Below are positions 25,772 through 34,314 of a DNA stretch of 64,000 nt, one piece after another. Position 1 is the stretch's first letter. Each line of letters begins with the position of its first letter. The notes under the pieces were generated by a model. That model was not told the origin of the DNA and made no database searches. It was given only the letters and a program-made list of their open reading frames with translations. The position numbers were made by a program, and so were the translations under genes. Source of the DNA: Gillisia limnaea DSM 15749 (GTDB lineage: Bacteria; Bacteroidota; Bacteroidia; Flavobacteriales; Flavobacteriaceae); contig NZ_JH594605.1 of the NCBI RefSeq assembly GCF_000243235.1, forward strand, positions 314,660 through 378,659, given 5' to 3'.

Positions 25772-27250
25772 ATGGACGGCCAGACCAATTCCCCTGAAAA
25801 TGAACCAATAACAGAAAACAAAGAATTAAATATTTGGGAAGCATTGATCCCGGTAATCGCACTTATTGCAATGCTGGCTTTCAACGTTTTTGTTTTTGGG
25901 GATGATGCCCTTGGGGGATCAAATCAATTCATTTTATTATTGGGCGGCGCAGTCGCAGCTATTGTAGGATATTTTAATAAAGTAAAGTACAATAAGATGA
26001 TCGATGAAGTTGCGAACAACGTACAAAGCACCACCGGGGCAATTTTGATCTTACTAATGGTTGGCTCACTTGCCGGAACCTGGATGATTAGCGGGATCAT
26101 TCCAACAATGATCTATTATGGGTTACAAATCCTGAATCCCACTATTTTCCTGGCGGCCTGTGTTATTATTTGTTCTGTTATTTCTATCGCCACCGGAAGT
26201 AGCTGGACAACTTCTGCTACCGTAGGTATTGCACTTATAGGAATTGCGGAGGCTTTGGACATTTCTGTTGGAATGACTGCCGGCGCTATCCTTTCCGGAG
26301 CATATTTTGGAGATAAACTCTCACCTTTAAGCGACACCACTAACCTTGCTCCTGCAATGGCCGGAACCGATTTATTTACGCACATTCGTTATATGCTCCT
26401 TACAACCGTTCCTACCATTACAATCACTATTATTATTTTTATTATTATAGGTCTCAACCTTGACATTTCGGGAGATACAGACACTTCCGCTATTTTAAGT
26501 TCAATTGAGTCTTCCTTTACCATATCTCCCTGGTTATTTTTGGTTCCTTTGGTGGTAATTCTCTTAATTGTTAAAAAAACATCGCCTCTTATAGCACTTC
26601 TTATTGGGACGTTACTTGGGGCTGCTGCAGCATTGATCTTTCAACCAGATCTGGTTGCTCAAATTGCCGGTGTCACAAACTTGGATTTCATAAGTGGCTA
26701 CAAAGGAGTAATGCAAGCTATTACCGTAGAAACTTCTGTTTTAACCGATAATGAAGACTTAAACGACCTTTTTTCCTCCGGAGGTATGGCGGGAATGCTT
26801 GGAACCATCTGGCTCATCATTTGTGCGATGGTTTTTGGCGGGATTATGGAAGCTATAGGAGCTTTGGCAACTATTAGCCGGGCTTTGTTAAATATGTTTC
26901 ATACTACTTTTGGATTGTTTGCAAGTACGGTTTTTAGCTGCCTGGCTCTAAATGTAACCGCGTCAGATCAATATTTGGCCATTGTAGTTCCCGGGAAAAT
27001 GTTTGCCAAAGCTTACAAGGATAAAGGTCTTGCTCCTGAAAATTTAAGTCGTACGCTGGAAGATTCCGGAACGGTTACTTCAGTATTGGTTCCCTGGAAT
27101 ACCTGTGGCGCATATCATAGCGGAGTACTTGGAGTTCCAACATTATCATATGCAGGTTATGCCTTTTTCAATTATTTAAGCCCATTTATGACCCTAATAT
27201 TCGCAGCTTTCAGCATCAAAATAAAACAACTTACTACTAAAACCGCTTAA
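25772..27250 (+). CDS. nhaC: NhaC-family Na+/H+ antiporter
   Basis: 492 residues, about 11-12 membrane helices after a 24-residue hydrophilic start. Family signatures: SIATGSSWTTSATVGIALIGIA, SGAYFGDKLSPLSDTTNLAPAMAG, and VTASDQYLAIVVPGKMF. NhaC relatives exchange Na+ for H+, or couple organic anions (MleN). Marine flavobacteria often have several. It follows the Cys/Met lyase gene in the same direction but is separated from it by a terminator. Confidence 0.88.
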   Translation: MDGQTNSPENEPITENKELNIWEALIPVIALIAMLAFNVFVFGDDALGGSNQFILLLGGAVAAIVGYFNKVKYNKMIDEVANNVQSTTGAILILLMVGSLAGTWMISGIIPTMIYYGLQILNPTIFLAACVIICSVISIATGSSWTTSATVGIALIGIAEALDISVGMTAGAILSGAYFGDKLSPLSDTTNLAPAMAGTDLFTHIRYMLLTTVPTITITIIIFIIIGLNLDISGDTDTSAILSSIESSFTISPWLFLVPLVVILLIVKKTSPLIALLIGTLLGAAAALIFQPDLVAQIAGVTNLDFISGYKGVMQAITVETSVLTDNEDLNDLFSSGGMAGMLGTIWLIICAMVFGGIMEAIGALATISRALLNMFHTTFGLFASTVFSCLALNVTASDQYLAIVVPGKMFAKAYKDKGLAPENLSRTLEDSGTVTSVLVPWNTCGAYHSGVLGVPTLSYAGYAFFNYLSPFMTLIFAAFSIKIKQLTTKTA

Positions 27251-27382
27251 AATTTAAACTTCTTAAAATCTTCTCCGGTTTAAAAAAATATATTTCATTT
27301 CTTTAATTATTCACGATAGATACCCACTATTCTTGGATAAGAATTTAAAATTTTATAGGCATTAACAAGATCGATGATTTCA

Positions 27383-27390
27383 TATATTTG
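27383..27390 (+). promoter_or_regulatory. -7 promoter element of the peroxiredoxin operon
   Basis: TATATTTG, an exact TAnnTTTG match, 37 bases before ATG 27428. It excludes the in-frame ATG at 27374. No TTG at standard spacing. Confidence 0.55.
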
Positions 27391-27427
27391 CACGGAAAAT
27401 AAACAAACAATTAAACATAAATTTAGT

Positions 27428-28066
27428 ATGGCTTTAGTAGGAAGAAAATTTCCAAATTTAAGTGTGAATGCAATTGATGAAATGGGTGATACCTTTAAGT
27501 TAAATGTTCTTGAAGAAGCTCAAAAAAACAATAAAAAAGTATTATTATTTTGGTACCCAAAGGATTTTACATTCGTTTGTCCAACTGAACTACACGCTTT
27601 TCAGGAGGCTTCAAAAGAATTCGAAAAAAGAAACGTACTGGTTATTGGCGCATCCTGTGATACTGCCGAAGTTCACTTTGCCTGGTTAAATACTGCAAAG
27701 GATAATGGTGGGATTGAAGGTGTTAAATACCCAATACTTGCTGATTCTAACAGAAACCTTAGCTCTCAGCTTGGTATCCTTGATATTACCAATGAGCAAT
27801 ATGATGAAGAAACTGGAGCAGTTACTGTAGAAGGAGACAATGTAACCTACCGCGCCACCTACCTTATTGATGAAGAAGGAACTATTTTCCACGAAAGTGT
27901 AAATCATATGCCGCTTGGAAGAAATGTTAAGGAATTTATTAGATTGATCGATGCTTATACGCACGTTCAGGAAAAAGGAGAGGTTTGCCCGGCGAACTGG
28001 GAAGAAGGTAAAGAAGGAATGAACGCAGATCGTGAAGGAGTAGCTTCTTACCTTAGTTTAAACTAA
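27428..28066 (+). CDS. Typical 2-Cys peroxiredoxin
   Basis: AhpC/Prx1-type peroxidase, 212 residues from the chosen start MALVGRKFPNL. Peroxidatic cysteine C51 in DFTFVCPTE, resolving cysteine in GEVCPANW. It reduces H2O2 and organic or nitrogen peroxides; the thioredoxin-like protein encoded 11 bases downstream is the likely reductant. First gene of a three-gene peroxide-defence operon ending at the hairpin at 28642. Confidence 0.95.
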   Translation: MALVGRKFPNLSVNAIDEMGDTFKLNVLEEAQKNNKKVLLFWYPKDFTFVCPTELHAFQEASKEFEKRNVLVIGASCDTAEVHFAWLNTAKDNGGIEGVKYPILADSNRNLSSQLGILDITNEQYDEETGAVTVEGDNVTYRATYLIDEEGTIFHESVNHMPLGRNVKEFIRLIDAYTHVQEKGEVCPANWEEGKEGMNADREGVASYLSLN

Positions 28067-28077
28067 AAAAACAAAAA

Positions 28078-28392
28078 ATGGTTAAGGAATTAGAACAAGA
28101 TAATTTAAAAGAAATAGTTGCAGAAAATGGAACTGTAGTTGTTCAATATATGGCTGGATGGTGTGGTAACTGCAGAGTTATGAAGCCGAAGTTCAAAAAA
28201 CTGGCAGGGGAAAATGAGCAGTCAACTTTTTTGATGGTAGATGCTGAAAAATTTCCTGAATCCAGAAAAATGGCCAATGTAGATAATCTTCCAACTTTTG
28301 CAACATTTAAAAACGGAAGTTTAGTGAATCAGGTTCAAACCAATAAATTTGAACTATTAAAAGATCTAGTAAATGAAGTTGCCAGTAATTAG
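28078..28392 (+). CDS. Thioredoxin-family protein with WCGNC active site
   Basis: 104 residues, thioredoxin fold with the active site AGWCGNCRVMKP. The canonical residue between the cysteines' glycine and the second Cys is proline (CGPC); here it is asparagine, which should shift the redox potential. The cis-proline is present in NLPTFATF. The last 20 bases overlap the next gene. It probably serves the peroxiredoxin upstream. Confidence 0.92.
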   Translation: MVKELEQDNLKEIVAENGTVVVQYMAGWCGNCRVMKPKFKKLAGENEQSTFLMVDAEKFPESRKMANVDNLPTFATFKNGSLVNQVQTNKFELLKDLVNEVASN

Positions 28393-28621
28393 ACATTTGC
28401 AGCGTAACAATGATGCAGAAAAACTGCAAAATACCATCGATGTTTTAGAGAGTTTTACAGAACACAGATCTGTTTCAGATGAAGAAATGGATGTTGTTGG
28501 AGAATTGATCACCAACTTGTGCGGTGCTATAGAAGTCCATAAAATGATTGAAGATGGAGATTCTGAAATGGACGCTGCCAATAATTTTGTAAAAAAGGTA
28601 ATGGGATCTATCGATCGCTAA
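28373..28621 (+). CDS. DUF6952 family protein
   Basis: 82 residues, all-helical and acidic, with the characteristic IRHLQ start and the VVGELITNLCGAIEVHKMI core that I recognise as the small Bacteroidota family DUF6952. Function unknown. The gene overlaps the thioredoxin gene by 20 bases and in related genomes is usually found between peroxiredoxin/thioredoxin and tpx, which suggests a role in peroxide defence. Confidence 0.8.
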   Translation: MKLPVIRHLQRNNDAEKLQNTIDVLESFTEHRSVSDEEMDVVGELITNLCGAIEVHKMIEDGDSEMDAANNFVKKVMGSIDR

Positions 28622-28641
28622 AACCTAAAGCTTAATAGCTT

Positions 28642-28685
28642 ACAATGGCTGTTTTTAGAAATAAAAACGGCCATTGTTGTTTTTA
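28642..28685 (+). terminator. Intrinsic terminator after the peroxiredoxin operon
   Basis: 16-bp stem (28642-28657 with 28662-28677, one G-U pair) and a T-rich tail; core ACAATGGC / GCCATTGT. Confidence 0.85.
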
Positions 28686-28753
28686 TGATAATTTTAATAA
28701 ATCCCTGTAACATAAGCATTAAATTTAGATTCTAAATAAAAAAGCCTAATACA

Positions 28754-29254
28754 ATGTCTCAAATAACATTAAAAGATAAAAAAGTAAACACATATGGGAG
28801 CTTACCTGTGGTTGGTGAAAAAGCACCTCACTTTGAATTGGTACGATCTGATCTTTCAGCGGCTACCCTAAAAGATTTTAAAGGAAAAAGGCTTATTTTA
28901 AATATTTTTCCAAGCATTGACACCAATGTTTGCGCCACTTCTGTTAGGAACTTTAATGAAAAAGCTTCCACCTTGAAGAATACTGACGTCTTATGTATTT
29001 CAAGAGACCTTCCTTTTGCACAAAAAAGATTTGTTGACGATTCGGGATTAAAAAATGTGACCAATCTTTCTGATTTTCGCCAAGGTGATTTCGGGAAGGA
29101 TTATGGCGTCGAAATGATGGATGGACCAATGGCCGGACTTCTTTCCAGAGCTGTAATTGTTTTAGATGAAGAAGGAAAAGTGATTCATACACAACAAGTA
29201 CCGGATATTTCTCAGGAACCTGATTACCTCGCAGCTCTTAAGCCGCTTTTATAA
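28754..29254 (+). CDS. tpx: Thiol peroxidase, atypical 2-Cys peroxiredoxin
   Basis: 166 residues. Peroxidatic cysteine in SIDTNVCATSVRNFN and resolving cysteine in LCISRDLPFAQKRF, the Tpx arrangement. It removes alkyl and hydrogen peroxides with thioredoxin. The TAA stop overlaps the ATG of dgkA by one base (TAATG). Confidence 0.95.
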   Translation: MSQITLKDKKVNTYGSLPVVGEKAPHFELVRSDLSAATLKDFKGKRLILNIFPSIDTNVCATSVRNFNEKASTLKNTDVLCISRDLPFAQKRFVDDSGLKNVTNLSDFRQGDFGKDYGVEMMDGPMAGLLSRAVIVLDEEGKVIHTQQVPDISQEPDYLAALKPLL

Positions 29255-29634
29255 TGCGGGATAGTTACCTTGGTAAAAGAATACGGGGAGGAGGATATGC
29301 TTTTAAAGGAGCCTGGATTTTAATTAAGAGCGAACACAGTATTCAGGTTCAGGTAGGTATTGCAGTTTTAATAACTGGTGTTGGATTTTATTTTGATATC
29401 TCAAAATTCGATTGGATGTTTCAGTTTTTCGCGATTGGCCTGGTTTTAAGTGCCGAAGGTCTTAACAGCGCAGTAGAAGGAATTGCAGATTTTGTGCATC
29501 CGGATTTTCATACAAAAATTGGATATATTAAAGATGTGGCAGCAGGGGCTGTCCTATTTGCAGCCCTTACTGCCGTTATCATCGCAGGGTTCATTTATCT
29601 CCCGTACCTTTTCCCAAATCTTTTCCTACAATAA
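29254..29634 (+). CDS. dgkA: Diacylglycerol kinase family protein (DgkA-like)
   Basis: 126 residues with a hydrophilic N-terminus (GKRIRGGGYAFKGAWILIKSEHSIQVQ) and three membrane helices. LVLSAEGLNSAVEGIAD matches the catalytic E-x-x-N-(T/S)-A-x-E motif of DgkA/undecaprenol kinase, and HTKIGYIKDVAAGAVLF follows. It phosphorylates a lipid alcohol in the inner membrane. Translation is coupled to tpx by a one-base overlap. Confidence 0.9.
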   Translation: MRDSYLGKRIRGGGYAFKGAWILIKSEHSIQVQVGIAVLITGVGFYFDISKFDWMFQFFAIGLVLSAEGLNSAVEGIADFVHPDFHTKIGYIKDVAAGAVLFAALTAVIIAGFIYLPYLFPNLFLQ

Positions 29635-30429
29635 AAAGCTTTTATTACTTATACAGTATACCTGCGGGACTTTTATTCTTCGTTTTTAAGCACATAATAG
29701 TCATGTTTTATATGGCACCATCCTAAATCTTGTAAGGCAAAATTTTAGTTAAGCGTTGATCAAGAATTCTATAGTTTTTAGTCCCTTGATATTCTTTTGA
29801 AGGATTATATTTTCGCGTCAAATGATTTTGTTGAATCGTTTACACTTCTCATTGAAAGATACTGAGCGATAGATCGCTCCTTTATATACTCCTAATTGGC
29901 CACAATATTGAAACCTTAATTTTACTGCTAAGACTTCCGGATATTAACTTTCCGCATATGGTTATAATCCAAAAAAAAGCCTATAACCTGTTAATTTTAT
30001 GCTATTAATTTAATTTTAATTCACAGATCTTTTCCTTTAGTAAAATTGTATCTCCCACCTCCCAGAACAGTTTACTCTCAATTTTTTGCGAAGAATTAAA
30101 TTTCATAAATATAATGACAGAAGGTATTCAATGAAAACGGCATTCTTAGTAAACCAAAAGTGTAAATAATGATTTTTAATCTGTACCTACTTTGGAGAAG
30201 TTTCCCGAAATATTGAAAAAACCTGGTTCTTTTTCAAAATCTATAAACCTAATATTCAATTTGATACGCAGAATAAACTACTGATAAATATCATTGTTAA
30301 TAATCTTGAATTATCTTAATTTTATTCTGTACAATAGTTATTGGATAAAAATTGCTTCGAAACCCAATCTTGTATAATCTCCCCATTAAGAATTTATAGT
30401 AATTTATTAATAACTAAATATTTATAATC
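29635..30429 (+). other. Long AT-rich non-coding region
   Basis: About 0.8 kb without a convincing gene, between dgkA and the stress island. It holds a perfect dyad GAGCGAT-AG-ATCGCTC (29864-29879) and, at its end, the Crp/Fnr-type promoter of the PepSY-like gene (30282-30324). A 33-codon minus-strand frame at 30005-30106 was considered too weak to call. Possibly a decayed gene region or an unrecognised RNA. Confidence 0.4.
30282..30324 (+). promoter_or_regulatory. Crp/Fnr-type box plus -7 element, PepSY-like gene
   Basis: Dyad TGAT-AAAT-ATCA (30282-30293), 23 bases, then TAATTTTA (30317-30324). No TTG -33 element. Same geometry as five other promoters in the island; leader about 100 bases. 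Confidence 0.6.
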
Positions 30430-30927
30430 ATGAAAAGGATCTTACTTGGTTTATTTATTTTTGGTTTGACCACCCAAGCCTACGCTCAGGTAACAGAGTT
30501 ACCTGAGATTAAAATTGTAGCCGTAAACTACAAGTATCTTGATGCTGCTGGAGAAGAAGATGTGGCAGAACCGGTGAAATTATTACAACGGGAAGCAGCA
30601 ACTTTCAATTTGAAAAATTCAGAATATTACCAGGATGATTATGACACTTATTTCATTTCGTTTTTCATTCCTCAAGGTAAAATCCTTGCCTCTTATGATA
30701 GAGATGGTAAATTATTAAGAACTGCCGAAAAATTTAAGGACATAGCACTCCCAAAAGCAGTTTCTACAGCCGTTGCAAAAAGATTTCCTGGATGGAGCGT
30801 TTCTAAGGATGTTTATTTGGTAAGTTATCATGAAGCCAAAGGAGCCTCTAAAACATACAAACTCTTACTGGAAAACGGAGATAAGCGAATGAGGATCAAA
30901 ACAGACGAAAAAGGAAATTTCCTTTAG
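30430..30927 (+). CDS. Exported PepSY-like domain protein
   Basis: 165 residues with a signal peptide (1-19, ending AYAQ). The C-terminal half (ISFFIPQGKILASYDRDGKLLRTAEKFKDIALPKAVSTAVAKRFPGWSVSK) has the repeated strand-strand-helix pattern of PepSY-like periplasmic proteins. Such proteins may inhibit or bind proteases or peptidoglycan, but no function can be assigned. First gene of the stress island; its upstream region has a Crp/Fnr-type box and it ends at a strong hairpin. Confidence 0.7.
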   Translation: MKRILLGLFIFGLTTQAYAQVTELPEIKIVAVNYKYLDAAGEEDVAEPVKLLQREAATFNLKNSEYYQDDYDTYFISFFIPQGKILASYDRDGKLLRTAEKFKDIALPKAVSTAVAKRFPGWSVSKDVYLVSYHEAKGASKTYKLLLENGDKRMRIKTDEKGNFL

Positions 30928-30984
30928 TCCTTTGTATACTTATAATTATTAAAAAAGGCCAAACTTTAAAATTTTGGTTGGTAA

Positions 30985-31013
30985 AGAGGCTGTCTAAAAA
31001 GGCGGTCTCTTTC
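30985..31013 (+). terminator. Terminator hairpin, copy 1 of an inverted pair
   Basis: 26-base hairpin at 30985-31010 (10-bp stem with G-U pairs, loop TAAAAA) followed by T-rich sequence. Read on the other strand, 40612-40637 is the same 26-mer with one difference. Confidence 0.65.
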
Positions 31014-31103
31014 TTGAATTCCAACAACTTACTACTTTTAAATTGTCTAAAAACATCATTGAAGATTTGGTTTCATTTTATGCAAAAAATAAAATTAAAC
31101 CTC

Positions 31104-31146
31104 TGATATATATCATCTTATGATTTCCGGTTTTACACTAATTTCA
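31104..31146 (+). promoter_or_regulatory. Crp/Fnr-type box plus -7 element, hsp20
   Basis: Perfect dyad TGAT-ATAT-ATCA (31104-31115), 23 bases, TAATTTCA (31139-31146). Leader about 37 bases. Confidence 0.65.
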
Positions 31147-31187
31147 GTATGTAATATAAAAATTATTAATTTTTAAAACCTAAAATC

Positions 31188-31673
31188 ATGTCATTAGTTA
31201 AATCAAGCAAACGCCGTTCTCCTATTGCTGGGGAATCACTTATGTCTCAAGATCCTTTTTTTTCAGATCTGATGGATACCCGCAGAGGCATCTTTAATTT
31301 AAACCGGATCTTTAATGGAGATTTTGAAAATGATCTAAATTTGATCCCTGCGCTTAATGTAAAGGACAACAAAAAAAATTACGAGGTTCTATTAGCCGTG
31401 CCCGGACTAACCAAGAATGACTTTAATATCACCGTAGATGATGGTATTTTGACTATTTCTGCTGAAAAAGAGGCAAAAACAGAAGAAGAAAAAGAAGGAT
31501 TTGTAAGGAAGGAATTTAGTTACAATTCATTTTCTAGGTCAATGATTCTACCAGATTCAGTTGACGAGGATAAAGATATTAAAGCCCAATATCAGGATGG
31601 TGTCCTAAAGTTGACCCTTCACAAAAAAGAAGGAGCTAAGCCAAAAAGTCCTAAAAAAGTGAATGTGTCTTAA
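31188..31673 (+). CDS. Hsp20/alpha-crystallin small heat shock protein
   Basis: 161 residues: N-terminal arm to about 55, alpha-crystallin domain about 56-145 (IPALNVKDNKKNYEVLLAVPGL ... DGVLKLTLHKK) and a short basic tail. It is an ATP-independent holdase. The canonical C-terminal IXI motif is not visible; the tail reads SPKKVNVS, with VNV in the equivalent place. Monocistronic: own Crp/Fnr-type promoter and a 14-bp terminator. Confidence 0.93.
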   Translation: MSLVKSSKRRSPIAGESLMSQDPFFSDLMDTRRGIFNLNRIFNGDFENDLNLIPALNVKDNKKNYEVLLAVPGLTKNDFNITVDDGILTISAEKEAKTEEEKEGFVRKEFSYNSFSRSMILPDSVDEDKDIKAQYQDGVLKLTLHKKEGAKPKSPKKVNVS

Positions 31674-31678
31674 ATAAG

Positions 31679-31720
31679 AAAGGTGATTGAAAAGAAATAA
31701 TTTCAATCACCTTTTTATTT
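31679..31720 (+). terminator. Intrinsic terminator after hsp20
   Basis: Perfect 14-bp stem AAAGGTGATTGAAA (31679-31692) with TTTCAATCACCTTT (31701-31714), followed by T-rich sequence. It can also serve the convergent WG-repeat gene. Confidence 0.85.
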
Positions 31721-31728
31721 TTTGTTGA

Positions 31729-32358
31729 TTATATTTTATGAATCTCCCATTTTTTTTGGGGACTTTTTACAGCAATTAAATTCTCACTCACCCATCGCGC
31801 TTCAATTCGTGGTGCTTCCCTTAATTTCTCTCTGGAGACCGCTACCGGAAAAGGACCGGCTAGATATTGCTTCACTTCTCCTTCCCTGTCTATTAAAACA
31901 ACATCGTACTTATAGGATTTAATTGTGATATCCAAAAGATCATTCCTTCCTAAAGATTTCTCTTCTATTTTTAAAGCCAATGCTTGTCCGTTTTTGAAGT
32001 TGGAAACATTTAGGAATTCCGGTTCAATAACTGTCTTCCCCGAAGAATCTATAAATCCATAATACGGAATTTCGTCGGTAACCTTTTTAATTATAATCCT
32101 GCCATCATACATGCCCGGGAATTGCTGAGAAGCCACCCCAACATCGGTTTTAGAAGAGGTCTTTTCATTATGAATTAAATCATTCCTGAAATTAACTGTT
32201 AATTCTCCCTGAGAATTTAAAAACCCCCATTTATTATTTTTTAAAACCGGGATGTGACCTTCATTTGCCGGACCAATAAATTCGAGATCCTGAATTACCT
32301 GTGAAAAAGTGAGTAACGGAATCATAAGAAAAACCGTTACCAGCAGTACTAATTTCAT
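31729..32358 (-). CDS. Exported WG-repeat protein
   Basis: 209 residues with a signal peptide (1-19, ending TFSQ). Two WG (KWG) repeats are visible: NNKWGFLNSQGELTVN and YYGFIDSSGKTVIEPEF, about 60 residues apart. WG-repeat proteins are common in Bacteroidota, are thought to bind proteins or ligands, and have no catalytic motif. Divergent from the first universal stress gene; a Crp/Fnr-type box lies at exactly the island's standard distance on its strand. Confidence 0.75.
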   Translation of the reverse strand: MKLVLLVTVFLMIPLLTFSQVIQDLEFIGPANEGHIPVLKNNKWGFLNSQGELTVNFRNDLIHNEKTSSKTDVGVASQQFPGMYDGRIIIKKVTDEIPYYGFIDSSGKTVIEPEFLNVSNFKNGQALALKIEEKSLGRNDLLDITIKSYKYDVVLIDREGEVKQYLAGPFPVAVSREKLREAPRIEARWVSENLIAVKSPQKKWEIHKI

Positions 32359-32384
32359 TTTTATTAAATTTTAATATTCATTAA

Positions 32385-32427
32385 GAAAATTACGGTTCTT
32401 TCTTTTAATAGAAAATGATAAACATCA
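32385..32427 (-). promoter_or_regulatory. Crp/Fnr-type box plus -7 element, WG-repeat gene
   Basis: Minus strand: dyad TGAT-GTTT-ATCA (32416-32427), 23 bases, TAATTTTC (32385-32392). Leader about 20 bases to ATG 32358. Facing the other way the spacing to a -7 box is poorer, so this box is assigned to the minus strand. Confidence 0.55.
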
Positions 32428-32490
32428 TACTTTCATACACGTGAAGTTTCGCGTTTGCCTTATTTAACTAGTTCAAAGCCCGCGCTAAAC

Positions 32491-32533
32491 TGATATTGGT
32501 CATAGTTTTAAGGGTCATTTCGCAATAACTTTA
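32491..32533 (+). promoter_or_regulatory. Crp/Fnr-type box plus -7 element, first usp gene
   Basis: TGAT-ATTG-GTCA (32491-32502), 23 bases, TAACTTTA (32526-32533). Leader about 15 bases to ATG 32552. Confidence 0.6.
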
Positions 32534-32551
32534 TTGTAAACAAATTTTATA

Positions 32552-33409
32552 ATGATGAGAAAGATAGTGGTTCCAACAGATTTTTCGAAAAACGCATTCA
32601 ATGCCCTCAAATATGCCGTAGAGTTATTTAAATATGAAAAATGTGAAATTTTCATATTACACGCTTTTGCCGATGAGGTTTACGACGACATGTCTATAAA
32701 TAACCAGGCTTTATTAGAGGACTTAAAAGACAGCGTTCAGGTAAAATCGGAAAAAGAAATTGCCCAGATCATTTTAGATATCAAAGAATATTCTCCAAAT
32801 CCTCACCATCATTTTAAATCAATTTCTGAATTTGGTTCGCTTGTAGATGAGATCAACGAAGTAGTGAACGAAGAAAATGCCGATATCATTATAATGGGAA
32901 CCAGGGGTAAAACAAATTATCAGCATATAACCTTTGGAACCAATACCCTTCAGGTAATTAAATATGTGCATTGTCCGGTTCTTTCGATCCCGGAAAATTA
33001 TGAATTTAAAACACCCAAAAACTTCCTCTTCCCTACAAATTATATGATCCCCTATCAAAAAAGGGAATTAAAACTGGTAGCTGATTTATCCAGCGCCTAC
33101 CAGGCTATTATTCATCTATTATACATTTCTGAATTTCCTGTAGAGAGTTTCCGGCAAAAGGACAACCAATTATTCCTAAAGGAACAATTCTATGAAACCG
33201 GTTTTAAATTTCATAGGGGCGAAGAAACGGATAAGATAAAAGCCATTAATAAAAACATTGGCTCATTGAACATAGATCTTTTGATTATGGTCAATTCCCG
33301 ATACACTTATTTAGAAACTATTTTATCAGGATCTACCATCGACATTATTGGCTTACAGCCCAAAATCCCATTTTTAATACTTCAGAATTTCTATCGGCAA
33401 ATAACTTAA
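32552..33409 (+). CDS. Universal stress protein, tandem-domain, copy 1
   Basis: 285 residues, two UspA domains (about 1-145 and 155-280). The first has the ATP-binding pattern G-x2-G-x9-G-(S/T): GTRGKTNYQHITFGTN. The second lacks this loop, so it is probably a structural or regulatory half. It starts ATGATG; either codon can serve. It leads a run of three closely spaced usp genes (gaps 51 and 2 bases) under a Crp/Fnr-type promoter. Confidence 0.9.
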   Translation: MMRKIVVPTDFSKNAFNALKYAVELFKYEKCEIFILHAFADEVYDDMSINNQALLEDLKDSVQVKSEKEIAQIILDIKEYSPNPHHHFKSISEFGSLVDEINEVVNEENADIIIMGTRGKTNYQHITFGTNTLQVIKYVHCPVLSIPENYEFKTPKNFLFPTNYMIPYQKRELKLVADLSSAYQAIIHLLYISEFPVESFRQKDNQLFLKEQFYETGFKFHRGEETDKIKAINKNIGSLNIDLLIMVNSRYTYLETILSGSTIDIIGLQPKIPFLILQNFYRQIT

Positions 33410-33460
33410 ATCTCACAAAACCGTTGGATTGATTTTAAGATTTATTTAAAAAAATAAAAG

Positions 33461-34312
33461 ATGAAAAAAATACTTTTACCTACCGATTTTTCCGATAATG
33501 CGTTTAATGCCATAAAATACGCTGTACAACTTTTTGAGAACGAAGCGTGCATTTTCTACCTTTTAAACACCTATACGCCGGTGCTTTACGACACCGAACA
33601 TATTCTTTATAGCCCTTCTCAATTAAGTCTTGACGAAATTTATAAGAATAATTCCCTAAAAGGATTGAAGAGAGTTGAAAAAAAGTTGAAGCGAGAATTT
33701 CATAATCCCAAACATACTATAGAGAAGGTTTCGTCCTTTAATCTACTTAATGAAGAGATTCTGGAACAGGTGAAAGAAAAAGAAATAGACCTTGTAATAA
33801 TGGGTACTCAAGGCGCAACTGGTGCCGAAGAAATCTTGTTTGGAACCCACACCGTTCATGCCATAAAAAAAACCAAAGTGCCTCTTCTGGCTATCCCTTC
33901 CGATTTTGAGTTCGTTCAGCCAAAAAACATTCTTTTCCCTACAGATTATGATATTAATTATACCACTAAACATTTACAACTTCTGAAAGAGCTGGCTTAT
34001 ACTTATAACTTCGAGATACATATTCTACATGTGATTTTTGGGCGACAGCTTGAAGAGAAGCAGGAATACTCTAAAAAAATACTGGTTGACTATTTTAAAG
34101 AAACACGCAATCAATTTTATAGTATTGAAAAAAATACCGTTACAGAAGGGATCTACGATTTTCAGAAAGAGAATTCCATCGATCTGTTAGCAATGATTAG
34201 CAACAAACATTCATTTTTTGAAAACCTGCTTTTCAGGCCGGTAATAAATGACATTGGATTTCACGTAAAGATTCCGTTTTTGGTAATTCCTTCTGGAAAA
34301 TATAATTCTTAA
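33461..34312 (+). CDS. Universal stress protein, tandem-domain, copy 2
   Basis: 283 residues. ATP loop in domain 1: GTQGATGAEEILFGTH. Domain 2 is degenerate but has the NKHSFFENLLF motif shared with copies 3 and 4. No promoter box was seen in the 51-base gap from copy 1, so it is probably co-transcribed. Ends two bases before copy 3. Confidence 0.9.
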   Translation: MKKILLPTDFSDNAFNAIKYAVQLFENEACIFYLLNTYTPVLYDTEHILYSPSQLSLDEIYKNNSLKGLKRVEKKLKREFHNPKHTIEKVSSFNLLNEEILEQVKEKEIDLVIMGTQGATGAEEILFGTHTVHAIKKTKVPLLAIPSDFEFVQPKNILFPTDYDINYTTKHLQLLKELAYTYNFEIHILHVIFGRQLEEKQEYSKKILVDYFKETRNQFYSIEKNTVTEGIYDFQKENSIDLLAMISNKHSFFENLLFRPVINDIGFHVKIPFLVIPSGKYNS

Positions 34313-34314
34313 CC

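Noticed and set aside
30005-30106. 33-codon minus-strand frame (starts MKFNSSQKIESKLFWEVGD)
   Set aside because: No family, no promoter or ribosome-binding evidence, and it is isolated in an AT-rich gap; chance is a sufficient explanation.
32416-32457. Box at 32416 as the plus-strand activator site of usp1
   Set aside because: Facing plus, the spacing to a TTTG is 22-23 bases but the TA of the -7 element is missing; the box at 32491 has the full arrangement, and 32416 fits the minus-strand gene exactly.
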